DNA of 12,978 nt from JAOUEA01 sp040511595 (GTDB lineage Bacteria > Actinomycetota > UBA4738 > HRBIN12). Shown here piece by piece: positions 1-7,350 of this stretch. Where the stretch lies: the NCBI GenBank assembly GCA_040511595.1, contig JBEVGU010000062.1, positions 1 through 12,978 on the forward strand. Direction: 5' to 3'. The notes under the pieces were generated by a model. That model was not told the DNA's origin. It searched no databases and saw only the letters and a program-made list of their open reading frames with translations. The position numbers were made by a program, and so were the translations under genes. Positions within the stretch are counted from its first letter, which is position 1, and every line of letters begins with the position of its first letter.

Positions 1-669
1 GTGGAGGGTCCGTCGTCCCCGGCATGGACGACGTACGTGGCGACCGACGATGCCGACGAGACCGCACGCCGCGTGGAGGAGGCCGGCGGTCGTGTGCTCG
101 TCGACCCCGTCGATGTCGGCGACGCCGGGCGCACGGGTATCTGCTCGGATCCGACCGGCGCCACGTTCTCGATCTGGCAGGCCGGACGGAGAACGGGCGC
201 GCAGCTCGTCAACGAGCCCGGGACGTGGAACTTCAGCGAACTGAACACCCACGACCGCACGGGCGCGGAGACGTTCTACGGCGCGGTGTTCGGGTGGGAG
301 CTGAGCGGCTTCGGCGACGACGAGGGGGGTGGCTCGGGCTTCTGGCGCAAGCCGGGGTACGGCGACTTCCTCGCTGACCGCGATCCCGCGGTGCGCGAGC
401 GACAGGCCGGCGTCGGCGCGCCCGAGGGGTTCGAGGACGCGGTCGCGTGGCTCGTTCCATCGTCCGACGAGCGATCCGACGGTGAGACTCCGGCGCACTG
501 GAGCATCACGTTCGCCGTCGACGACGCCGACGCGGTCGCCGATCGGGCCACCGAGCTCGGCGGGAAGGTCCTCCTGCCGCCCTTCGATGCTCCGTGGGTT
601 CGCATGACGGTGATCAGCGATCCTCAGGGGGCGGTGTTCACGGCGAGCACGTTCGTGCCGCCGACATAA
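1..669 (+). CDS. Two-domain VOC (glyoxalase/bleomycin-resistance fold) protein, 5' partial
   Basis: The 222 visible residues hold the second half of one VOC domain (about residues 8-60, ending in SDPTGATFSIWQAG) and a complete second VOC domain (about 75-218, ending in SDPQGAVFTASTF). The linker NEPGTWNFSELNT is typical of the mycobacterial CFP30B/Rv0577-like double-VOC group. Those proteins are usually about 250-260 residues, and the first half of domain 1 is absent, so the gene very probably begins left of the window and the GTG at base 1 is just an in-frame codon. VOC domains pair beta-alpha-beta-beta-beta units around a metal or ligand site; members include glyoxalases, dioxygenases and binding proteins, so the reaction cannot be given. 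It converges on the hyuB-like gene with 9 bp between stops and is not part of that operon. Fold is secure; function unknown. Confidence 0.87.
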   Translation: MEGPSSPAWTTYVATDDADETARRVEEAGGRVLVDPVDVGDAGRTGICSDPTGATFSIWQAGRRTGAQLVNEPGTWNFSELNTHDRTGAETFYGAVFGWELSGFGDDEGGGSGFWRKPGYGDFLADRDPAVRERQAGVGAPEGFEDAVAWLVPSSDERSDGETPAHWSITFAVDDADAVADRATELGGKVLLPPFDAPWVRMTVISDPQGAVFTASTFVPPT

Positions 670-678
670 CGGCGTCAC

Positions 679-2292
679 TCAGCTGCCCCGCTTCGGACGT
701 CCGTATCCGCCGCCGCCGCTCGTCTCCACACGGATGATGGAACCGGGCGCCACATCGATCGTGGCCTTCTGACCGACGTCCATCGCCGTGCCGCTCGCGT
801 CCAGGACCGTGATGCGCGACGGCGACCCGTCCGCGCCACCGAAGATGCCGGTCGGGCGGAACCGAGGATCTGTCTGCTCGGCGTAGAACGTTACGACCTC
901 GGACCGATCGAGCACCAGGTACTCGCGTCGCAGGCCTCGCCCCCCGTCGTGCTCGCCGGCGCCTTCGGACCCTTCGATCAACTCCGTCCGCAGGATCCGA
1001 ACGGAGTAGTTGCCCTCGGCGACCTCGACGGGCATGAGCCCGACGTTGGCCATGTAGGTATCGACGCCGTCGAGCCCGCGACCCGTCGCGTGTGCTCCGG
1101 TCCCGCCTCCGATCACGTCGGACAGCACCGATCGGTGGCCGGTGCGGGGCGAGTTGCTGCTGAGGTTCATGCCGACGAAGGTAACCGTGCTGCTCGCCAC
1201 CGCGCGCTCCGGCCACAACTCGGAGAAGGCCCTCACCAGCACATCTGCGAGGCGCTGACATGTGTTGTGCCGGACCGATACGGCTGCCGGAGACCGGGGG
1301 TTCAGCACGTTGCCCAACGGGCACACGATGTCGAGCGGTCGCATGATCCCGTCGTTCGTCGTCATCGAAGGATCGGTCATCGCGCGGAGGGCGTACACCA
1401 CGCCCGCCCGGGTGCTCGCCCACGGCACGTTGAACGCGCCGTCGACCTGTGACGCCGACCCCGAGAGGTCGACCGTCAGACGGTCGCTTCGCTTCACGAG
1501 ATGGGCATGGATCCTGGTCGGCGGCCCTCCTCGGCCGTCGTCGTCGAGGAATCCCTCCGCTTCCGCATCCCCGTCGGGCAAGCTGCGAAGGGTTGCCCGC
1601 GTCGCTCGTTCGACCGCATCGAGCGCCTGACCGAACCCGATCGCCACGGTTCGTTCCCCGTAGCGTTCCACCATCTCGAGCAGCCTGCGTTCCCCCAGCA
1701 GGCACGCAGCCCGCTGGGCCCGCAGGTCGGAGATGGTCGAGGCCGGGTCTCGAACGCTCTCCGTCAGCACGTCGAACAGATCCGGATTCTCGTCACCCTG
1801 CTGGTACAGCCGAACAGGCGGCAACACTACGCCCTCCGCATAGATCTCGCGCAGGTCCGGGCCTTCGGTGCCCGGGTTCACCCCCCCGACGTCGAGGTGG
1901 TGCGCGGTCGCTCCCGTCCAGGCGTAGAGCCGCTTCCCGAGGAAGACGGGCTTCAGGATGTTGATGTCCGGCGTGTGCATCGCACCCATGTACGGGTGGT
2001 TCGCGATGAAGACGTCCCCGGGCCGGATGCCCTTTCCCCATCGCTCGAGCACCGATCGCACGACCAGTGACATCGCGCCCAGCTGCGCCGGGATGTAGTC
2101 GGCCTGCGCGATGAGGTCACCGTTCGCCCCGAACACGGCGCAGCTGAAATCCTCCATCTCGCGGATGATCGGGCTGTGGCTCGATCGCTTCAGCACGCCT
2201 CCCATCTCCTCAGCGGCCGAGACGAGGCCCGCGTAGACCAGTTCGAACGTGATCGGATCGAGACCGACATCGGCGCGACGCGCGGGGCTCAC
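679..2292 (-). CDS. hyuB: Hydantoinase B/oxoprolinase family protein (HyuB-like subunit)
   Basis: A 537-residue protein, close to the usual HyuB length. Family marks: a DPITFELV start, EDFSCA (about 47-52, usually ERRDFSCA), HPYMGAMHTPD (about 99-109, usually DPYxGGTHLPD), HHLDVGG (about 131-137), and the C-terminal SGGGGYG (about 525-531). HyuB works with HyuA in ATP-dependent opening of cyclic amides (N-methylhydantoinase, 5-oxoprolinase, caprolactamase); relatives are subunits of acetone and acetophenone carboxylases. No signal peptide or membrane segment is seen, so it is cytoplasmic. The GTG start at 2292 forms a GTGA overlap with the hyuA stop and has a GGAGG eight bases upstream; the open frame runs 118 codons further upstream but that part lies opposite hyuA coding sequence and is low complexity. 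It is the last gene of the operon. Substrate is not determined. Confidence 0.93.
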   Translation of the reverse strand: MSPARRADVGLDPITFELVYAGLVSAAEEMGGVLKRSSHSPIIREMEDFSCAVFGANGDLIAQADYIPAQLGAMSLVVRSVLERWGKGIRPGDVFIANHPYMGAMHTPDINILKPVFLGKRLYAWTGATAHHLDVGGVNPGTEGPDLREIYAEGVVLPPVRLYQQGDENPDLFDVLTESVRDPASTISDLRAQRAACLLGERRLLEMVERYGERTVAIGFGQALDAVERATRATLRSLPDGDAEAEGFLDDDGRGGPPTRIHAHLVKRSDRLTVDLSGSASQVDGAFNVPWASTRAGVVYALRAMTDPSMTTNDGIMRPLDIVCPLGNVLNPRSPAAVSVRHNTCQRLADVLVRAFSELWPERAVASSTVTFVGMNLSSNSPRTGHRSVLSDVIGGGTGAHATGRGLDGVDTYMANVGLMPVEVAEGNYSVRILRTELIEGSEGAGEHDGGRGLRREYLVLDRSEVVTFYAEQTDPRFRPTGIFGGADGSPSRITVLDASGTAMDVGQKATIDVAPGSIIRVETSGGGGYGRPKRGS

Positions 2293-4337
2293 GGTCGGAT
2301 CCTCCGAAGCCAGAGCGTGCCGTCGGATGCGAACGTCGCGCTCTGACCTCGACCGACCACCGTCGTGGAGTCCACCTCGGCCACGATCGCCGGCCCCGCG
2401 ATGACGTTCCGCGCCCGGAGCCTGTCGCGCAGGTACACCGGGACGTCGCGAGCCGGCGAGCCCGCCAGCGTCGCTCGACGCTCCCCGACCTTCGCGTCGG
2501 CGGGCGGAGTGCGGGACCCTCGCGGCCACTCCGCCGCGTCGTGACGCTCCAGGTCCCCGAACGCGGAGAGCCGCAGGGTCACCACCTCGAGCCGGGCCCG
2601 CGGATCCGCATGACCGTACGTCGTCGTGTGCCGCTCGTCGAAGCACCGGCGGAGCCGCCGGATCGAAGAGGCCGAGACCGAGTCGAGCGGCAGCTCCAAC
2701 TCATAGCCCTGACCCTCGTACCGACAGTCCGCCGATGCGACGATGCGGATGCGCCTGCGGGCGATCCCGTCCTCGTGGAGCTGCGCGACCAGACGGACCC
2801 TCGCCTCGCGGAACCACGCGAGCAGCTCTGGAACGAGCTCCTCTTCGAGGTCTCGGAGCACCGTCTGGGCATCGTCGATGCGCACGCTGGCCGCCATCAG
2901 CCCCGCCGCCGAGAACAGTCCGGGATGTGACGGCACGACAACCGCTGCCAGCCCCAGCTCATCCATCACTCGGCCGGCGAGCAGCGGCCCCGCGCCGCCG
3001 AACGCGACCAGGGTGAAGTCACGCGGATCCAGGCCTCGTTCGACGGACACGCGCCGAAGTGCTCGCGCACTGTGAGCGGTCGCCACCGCCACGATGCCTT
3101 CCGCGGCGGCGAGTGGGTCGAGGCCCAGCAGCTCGGCCACGGCCCCGACGGCCCGCTCCCCCGCCGCGCGATCGAGAGCCAGGCGACCCGCGAGCGGGTC
3201 ATCGCCGAGGATCCCCGCGACGACGTGCGCATCGGTGAGGGTCGCCTGCTCGCCACCCTTGCCGTAGGCAGCCGGGCCCGGATCGGCACCTGCGCTCTCG
3301 GGGCCCACGCGCAAGCGACCGGCGCGATCGACGGTCGCGATACTTCCCCCGCCCGCACCCGCCGTCACGATGTCGACCGACGGCACCAGGACCGGGTGGT
3401 CGTCGACGACCTGGGTCGAGGTCGTCGGCGGCACGCCGCCCTGCACGAGACACACGTCGAGGGACGTGCCGCCCATGTCGAACGAGATGACACGGTCCAA
3501 CCCGTGCCGCTCAGCGAGCGCGATCGCGCCGGTGACGCCCGCGGTCGGTCCGGAGAGCACGAGCCGATGCGACTCTTTCGCAGCCCGAGCCGCCGGCACG
3601 GAGCCACCGTTCGACTGCATGACGAGGAACGGTGCCTCCGTGCCGGACCCGCGCACACCCTCGGCGGCGCGCTCCACGTATCGGCCGACGATCGGCCGGA
3701 GTCCAGCGTTCACGACCGTGGTCGCCGTGCGCGGATACTCTCGGAATTCCCGGGCGATCTCCGACGATGCCGTGACCGGCCGGTCGGGCAGCGCCACCCG
3801 AACGGCGTCGGCGACCCGCCGCTCGTGGTCGTCGCGGAGATAGCTGAACAGGAAGGCGATCGCCACCGCCTCCGGGTCCCGGCGCACGACCTCGCGGACG
3901 ACACGCTGGATCTCGGCATCGGTCAGAGGCACGACGACCTCACCGAGGCTCGAGAGCCGCTCGGTCACCTCGATCCGGTCGTCTCGCTCGACGAGCTCGT
4001 TCGGTCGCCGCTGACGCAGGTCGTACAGGACGGGCCGGGTGCCGTTCCGGAAGGCCATGACGTCACGGAAGCCCTCCGTCGTGAGCAGGACGACTCGCCC
4101 CGTGCGCCCGGTGATCAGGGCGTTCGTCGCGACGGTGGTGCCATGGAACACCAGGGTGATGTCGGATGGCTCGAGATCGTCGACGGCGAGCTCGTCGAGA
4201 GCCTCCACGAGCGCGACCGAGGGGTCCTCGGGCGTCGAGGCCACCTTCGAGACCCGCAGCCGGCCATCACTCTTCACCGCGATCGCATCGGTGAAGGTTC
4301 CACCCACGTCGATCCCCACGATCCATCCGGCTCGCAT
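2289..4337 (-). CDS. hyuA: Hydantoinase A/oxoprolinase family protein (HyuA-like ATPase subunit)
   Basis: 682 residues, normal for HyuA. The ASKHA ATPase core is clear: VGGTFTD (11-17, phosphate-1 loop), HGTTVATNA (65-73), SGPTAGVTGA (262-271), FDMGGTS (286-292, phosphate-2) and TAGAGGGS (325-332). The family activates a cyclic amide carbonyl by ATP-dependent phosphorylation, for example 5-oxoproline, N-methylhydantoin or caprolactam, and HyuB completes hydrolysis. One oddity: the late motif usually read as GGAGPLHA is GGAGPLLA here (447-454), with leucine where histidine is expected. The ATG at 4337 puts the glycine-rich loop at residue 11, the usual distance from the start. It follows the flavin oxidoreductase gene after 15 bp, with a weak GGGCGGG upstream, and overlaps hyuB by four bases. 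A carboxylase subunit is an alternative role but no third carboxylase subunit is visible nearby. Confidence 0.94.
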   Translation of the reverse strand: MRAGWIVGIDVGGTFTDAIAVKSDGRLRVSKVASTPEDPSVALVEALDELAVDDLEPSDITLVFHGTTVATNALITGRTGRVVLLTTEGFRDVMAFRNGTRPVLYDLRQRRPNELVERDDRIEVTERLSSLGEVVVPLTDAEIQRVVREVVRRDPEAVAIAFLFSYLRDDHERRVADAVRVALPDRPVTASSEIAREFREYPRTATTVVNAGLRPIVGRYVERAAEGVRGSGTEAPFLVMQSNGGSVPAARAAKESHRLVLSGPTAGVTGAIALAERHGLDRVISFDMGGTSLDVCLVQGGVPPTTSTQVVDDHPVLVPSVDIVTAGAGGGSIATVDRAGRLRVGPESAGADPGPAAYGKGGEQATLTDAHVVAGILGDDPLAGRLALDRAAGERAVGAVAELLGLDPLAAAEGIVAVATAHSARALRRVSVERGLDPRDFTLVAFGGAGPLLAGRVMDELGLAAVVVPSHPGLFSAAGLMAASVRIDDAQTVLRDLEEELVPELLAWFREARVRLVAQLHEDGIARRRIRIVASADCRYEGQGYELELPLDSVSASSIRRLRRCFDERHTTTYGHADPRARLEVVTLRLSAFGDLERHDAAEWPRGSRTPPADAKVGERRATLAGSPARDVPVYLRDRLRARNVIAGPAIVAEVDSTTVVGRGQSATFASDGTLWLRRIRP
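2301..2305 (-). promoter_or_regulatory. Ribosome binding site deciding the hyuB start
   Basis: GGAGG on the minus strand ends eight bases before the GTG at 2292, inside the end of hyuA. It supports this GTG over longer in-frame starts that reach back to 2646. Confidence 0.75.
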
Positions 4338-4352
4338 CGCGTCGGCCCGCCC

Positions 4353-5378
4353 TCAGCGCAGGGCTGGGGCCACCTCCTCCGCGAAGATGCGGATCGCCTC
4401 GCGCTGCACATCGGGCGCCATGCCCGGGTAGTACAGGCGAGCGATGTAGTGCAGATCGCCTCCGGCCGCCTCCACGAGCGCCCTGACGCGCTCGACGACA
4501 TCCCCGGGTGCCCCCATGACGATCTGTCCACGGAGCTGCTCGTCGAGCTCGGCATCGATGTCGGGGGGTTCGGGTGGATCGCCAGCTCGATGACGCGCTT
4601 CGTCCATGTCGTCGTACTTCCACGTGATGTACCAGTGGTGCCGACGGACCAGCTCCCAGGCGTCGTCGCCGTGCCAGGCGAACGTCGGCAGGTGCACGGC
4701 CACCGCGAACGGGCCTTCCCGGCCCGCACGCGCGAAGGCTTCGCGAGCGAGCTCGACCTGATGGGCCAGCGACGACGGTGCGACCTCGGTCGCCATGAAG
4801 CCGTCGGCGAGCCTCCCGGCGCGGCGGATCGCCGGCTCGGTCAGGCCACCGATCCAGATGGGCGGCCCGCCCGGCCTCGCAGGCAACGGCCGGACGGGCA
4901 CGTCGGGATAGCTCAGAAGCTCGCCTCCGGTCACGAGCTCCCCGCTCCATGCCTGGCGATACACGGCGATCGAGTCCTCGAGTCGCCGCACTCGGTCCCG
5001 CAGGAGAACGCCGAGCGCTTCGAACTCTTCTGCTCGCCACCCCAGTCCCACGCCGAGCACGAGGCGGCCGCCCGAGATCAGGTCCACCACAGCCGCGTCC
5101 TCGGCGACACGAAGCGGCTCGTGCAGCGGCGCCAGCATCAGCCCGGTGCCGACGAGCACCCTTCGCGTCCGCGCGGCGATCGCCGCGGACAGCGGTAGGA
5201 CCGAGGGCAGGTAGCCGTCGTCGACGAAATGGTGCTCCGAGGTCCAGACGGAGTCGAACCCGAGCCGCTCCGCGTCCTCGGCGACTGCCAGCGCCTCGGC
5301 GTAGAGCTCACGGTCGGTCCGCTGGTCGCCGGGGTAGCGCTGACACGTGATGAGGCCGAATCCGAGGTCGACGCTCAC
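4353..5378 (-). CDS. LLM-class (luciferase-like) flavin-dependent oxidoreductase
   Basis: 341 residues, a full-length luciferase-like TIM-barrel protein. Visible marks: the opening strand LGFGLI, GFDSVWTSEHHFVDDGY (about 40-56, the usual SVWxxEHH region), GTGLMLAPLHEPLRVAEDAAVVD (about 77-99), SGGRLVLGVGLGW (about 102-114) and PPIWIGG in the C-terminal half. The family uses FMN or coenzyme F420; this type of single-component protein in Actinomycetota is often F420-dependent, but the sequence does not settle it. It would supply a monooxygenase or hydride-transfer step in the pathway. The GTG at 5378 makes a GTGA overlap with the stop of the C45 gene and has GGGGGA eight bases upstream. The frame stays open far upstream over the C45 gene, which is a GC-bias artefact. 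Family is secure; reaction unknown. Confidence 0.92.
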   Translation of the reverse strand: MSVDLGFGLITCQRYPGDQRTDRELYAEALAVAEDAERLGFDSVWTSEHHFVDDGYLPSVLPLSAAIAARTRRVLVGTGLMLAPLHEPLRVAEDAAVVDLISGGRLVLGVGLGWRAEEFEALGVLLRDRVRRLEDSIAVYRQAWSGELVTGGELLSYPDVPVRPLPARPGGPPIWIGGLTEPAIRRAGRLADGFMATEVAPSSLAHQVELAREAFARAGREGPFAVAVHLPTFAWHGDDAWELVRRHHWYITWKYDDMDEARHRAGDPPEPPDIDAELDEQLRGQIVMGAPGDVVERVRALVEAAGGDLHYIARLYYPGMAPDVQREAIRIFAEEVAPALR

Positions 5379-6565
5379 GCGGGCATCCCCCGCCGAACCG
5401 GGCTCGGTTTGTCGAGCAGCGAGGCGACGTCGAGCTCCCGGAACGGCGCCGTGCAGGGGCGTCCGTCGGCCACCCACATCCGTGCCTCGTCGAGGTCCAT
5501 CAGAACGGAGGCCACGGTCGACCCCTGATCGTGCGGTTCCATCCGTTCGTCGGGGTGGCAGCACACGCCCGACGGGTAGTTGGCATGGTCGGCCAACACC
5601 TCGCGGAACGTGTCCAGCGTGAGACCGGGTGACGCTCGCTCGACCGCCGCCCGAAGCCGCTCGAGCCGGAACGGACTGTCGGGCATCACCCACAGCGACA
5701 CGTCCTTGCGATCGAACGCCGGCGATCGGAAATGGTTCGTGTGCGCCAGCACCCCCTCGTGGGGGAACAGGAGGAACAGACGCGAGAAGTCCCCCGGCGC
5801 CGCCTCGATGTCGACCGCCATACCGTCGCGATGGGCGAGCAGGTAGTTGGCTGAGGACGACCTCGGGGACCGCTGCGCGGCCGACAGCGCGTCGGAGATC
5901 GTCTCGCAGTCCATGAACGCGCGCAGCAGCACGTGGTAGGGGACCCCCGGCTCGCCGCGATCGTCCTGAGTCACGAGCGCGTTCGTCACGACGCCCAGAC
6001 CGGAGGAGTTCATGCCCGTCTTCGCGAGGAGCCCCGCCTCGACGATCGAGACGAAGTTGGGTCCCTCGTCTTGCTCGACCTCGAGCACCACGACGGTGTC
6101 GAAGCAGTGCAGCAGCCAGTCCCAGTTCTGCCCCAGAAGAATGTGGCCGGACTCGCTCGCCTCCGGAACCACCGCGAAGGCGGTGCACTCGCCCTGCCGC
6201 GGACCGCCGGTCTCGATGCCCCCCGCAGCCTCGGCCGCCCTGGCCTTGGCCGCGAACATCACCTCCGTGCGCACATTGATCGAGAGGATGTCCTCGAGGT
6301 CGACGCCTGCCCCCTCGGCGATGCCTCGCATCTCCTCGACGTAGCGTTCGTCGAACTCGATGATCGGCGCCTCGGAGCGCGCTGCCTCGCGCCGGACCTC
6401 CGGCCAGGACCACTCCGCGTAGGCGCGGAACACCTCCTCGTAGGCGTGGATCGAGGTCGCGATCCGGTCGCGAGCCTGCTCACCGTAGGCCCTGCCACGC
6501 TCCCGCGGTCCGCCCGAGATCCGGACGTGAGGGAACGACGTGACACCGTTTCCTGTCGAGGTCAT
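5375..6565 (-). CDS. C45-family Ntn hydrolase / acyl-CoA:6-APA acyltransferase-like protein
   Basis: 396 residues matching the isopenicillin-N acyltransferase (peptidase C45) family. Marks include GGPRERGRAYGEQ (18-30), INVRTE (96-101), GECTAFAV with the expected nucleophile Cys127, GQNWDW (145-150), GMNSSGLG (184-191) and HTNHF (275-279). In fungal acyltransferase the precursor cuts itself before this cysteine, which becomes the N-terminal nucleophile; here the preceding residue is Glu126 rather than the fungal glycine. Members make or break amide bonds: penicillin side-chain exchange and beta-alanyl-amine hydrolysis by insect Tan. No signal peptide is seen, so it is likely cytoplasmic. ATG at 6565 overlaps the preceding dehydrogenase stop as ATGA. 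In this operon an amidase role on a pathway intermediate is more likely than antibiotic synthesis, since no peptide synthetase or beta-lactam gene is near. Confidence 0.9.
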   Translation of the reverse strand: MTSTGNGVTSFPHVRISGGPRERGRAYGEQARDRIATSIHAYEEVFRAYAEWSWPEVRREAARSEAPIIEFDERYVEEMRGIAEGAGVDLEDILSINVRTEVMFAAKARAAEAAGGIETGGPRQGECTAFAVVPEASESGHILLGQNWDWLLHCFDTVVVLEVEQDEGPNFVSIVEAGLLAKTGMNSSGLGVVTNALVTQDDRGEPGVPYHVLLRAFMDCETISDALSAAQRSPRSSSANYLLAHRDGMAVDIEAAPGDFSRLFLLFPHEGVLAHTNHFRSPAFDRKDVSLWVMPDSPFRLERLRAAVERASPGLTLDTFREVLADHANYPSGVCCHPDERMEPHDQGSTVASVLMDLDEARMWVADGRPCTAPFRELDVASLLDKPSPVRRGMPA

Positions 6566-7350
6566 GTCGCCGTCACCCCCCCGTCGACGACCACGGTCGC
6601 GCCGGTCACGTACGAAGCCCGATCAGAAGCGAGGAACGCGACCACCTCGGCCACCTCCGTCGCAAGGCCCAGGCGCCCGAGCGGCACGCGTGCGTCGAGG
6701 TACGCCCGCCCGGTCGCGGGGTCGTCCATCAGCCGGAGCATCGGCGTGTCGATCACCCCGGGCGCCACGGCGTTGACGCGCACGCCGTCGACGGCCCACT
6801 CGACCGCCATCTGCTTCGTGAGGGCCACGACGCCGGCCTTGCTGGCGTTGTAGTGGGCAGCGGGCTCGCCCGCGTCGGCCACGAGCGCCGCGGTCGACGC
6901 CAGGTTGACCACCGCCGCTCGCCGGGATCCTCGCGACGAGCCCGCGGCTCGGAGACTGCGCACGAACTCCCGAGCGATGAGGAAGGTCCCCCGCAGGTTG
7001 GTGTCCACCACCTCGTCCCACTCAGCCTCGTCGAGATCGGCCGCGTCGCTGACCCGGTAGACGCCCGCGGCATTGACCAGCAGGTCCGGCGGGCCGCCCA
7101 GTCCCTCCTCGGCCTGCCCGAGGGCCGACGCGACGGCCGCCCCGTCGCGAACGTCGGCCACAGCACCCGTCGCCGCGCCGAGGCCGTCCTTCGCCCGATC
7201 GACGGCTTCCGAATCGCGATCGAGCACGGCCACCGTCGCGCCGCGCTCGACGAGCAACGCGGCCGATGCCCGGCCGATGCCCGACGCACCGCCCGTGACG
7301 AGCGCTCGACGGCCGTCGAACCGGTCGGTGCCGGCGGCTGCGGCGGTCAC
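6562..7350 (-). CDS. Short-chain dehydrogenase/reductase (SDR), first of two by position
   Basis: 262-residue classical SDR with every core element: TGGASGIG cofactor loop (19-26), NAAG (93-96), Asn118, Ser152, and Tyr167-x3-Lys171 in YNASK. Asp44 at the end of the second strand (VLDRD) favours NAD(H) over NADP(H) by the usual rule. The C-terminal region SYVTGATVVVDGG is the standard FabG-like ending. It oxidises or reduces an alcohol/carbonyl pair; the substrate cannot be inferred. GTG at 7350 gives a GTGA overlap with the upstream SDR and has a G-rich stretch about ten bases upstream. Its sequence differs widely from its neighbour SDR, so the two are unlikely to be a recent duplication and probably act on different intermediates or hydroxyl positions. 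Confidence 0.94.
   Translation of the reverse strand: MTAAAAGTDRFDGRRALVTGGASGIGRASAALLVERGATVAVLDRDSEAVDRAKDGLGAATGAVADVRDGAAVASALGQAEEGLGGPPDLLVNAAGVYRVSDAADLDEAEWDEVVDTNLRGTFLIAREFVRSLRAAGSSRGSRRAAVVNLASTAALVADAGEPAAHYNASKAGVVALTKQMAVEWAVDGVRVNAVAPGVIDTPMLRLMDDPATGRAYLDARVPLGRLGLATEVAEVVAFLASDRASYVTGATVVVDGGVTAT

Noticed and set aside
2293..2646. 118-codon upstream extension of hyuB
   Set aside because: Lies over hyuA, is Arg/Gly-rich and unlike the family; a GGAGG and GTGA overlap fix the start at 2292.
2289..4337. HyuA/HyuB as acetone or acetophenone carboxylase subunits
   Set aside because: The third small subunit or accessory subunits of those complexes are not seen, while the neighbours are amide hydrolases and an amide-type importer. 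Not excluded, only less likely.
3072..5198. A 708-codon plus-strand open frame across hyuA and the flavin oxidoreductase gene
   Set aside because: It is antisense to two well-supported genes, its translation is rich in Arg/His/Asp/Gly with no recognisable domain, and such shadows are expected at this GC content.
5379..6413. Upstream extension of the flavin oxidoreductase frame over the C45 gene
   Set aside because: The extension has no family similarity, whereas the GTG at 5378 begins exactly at the first barrel strand and overlaps the C45 stop.
5375..6565. C45 protein as part of beta-lactam biosynthesis
   Set aside because: No peptide synthetase, isopenicillin synthase or related gene is present in the window.
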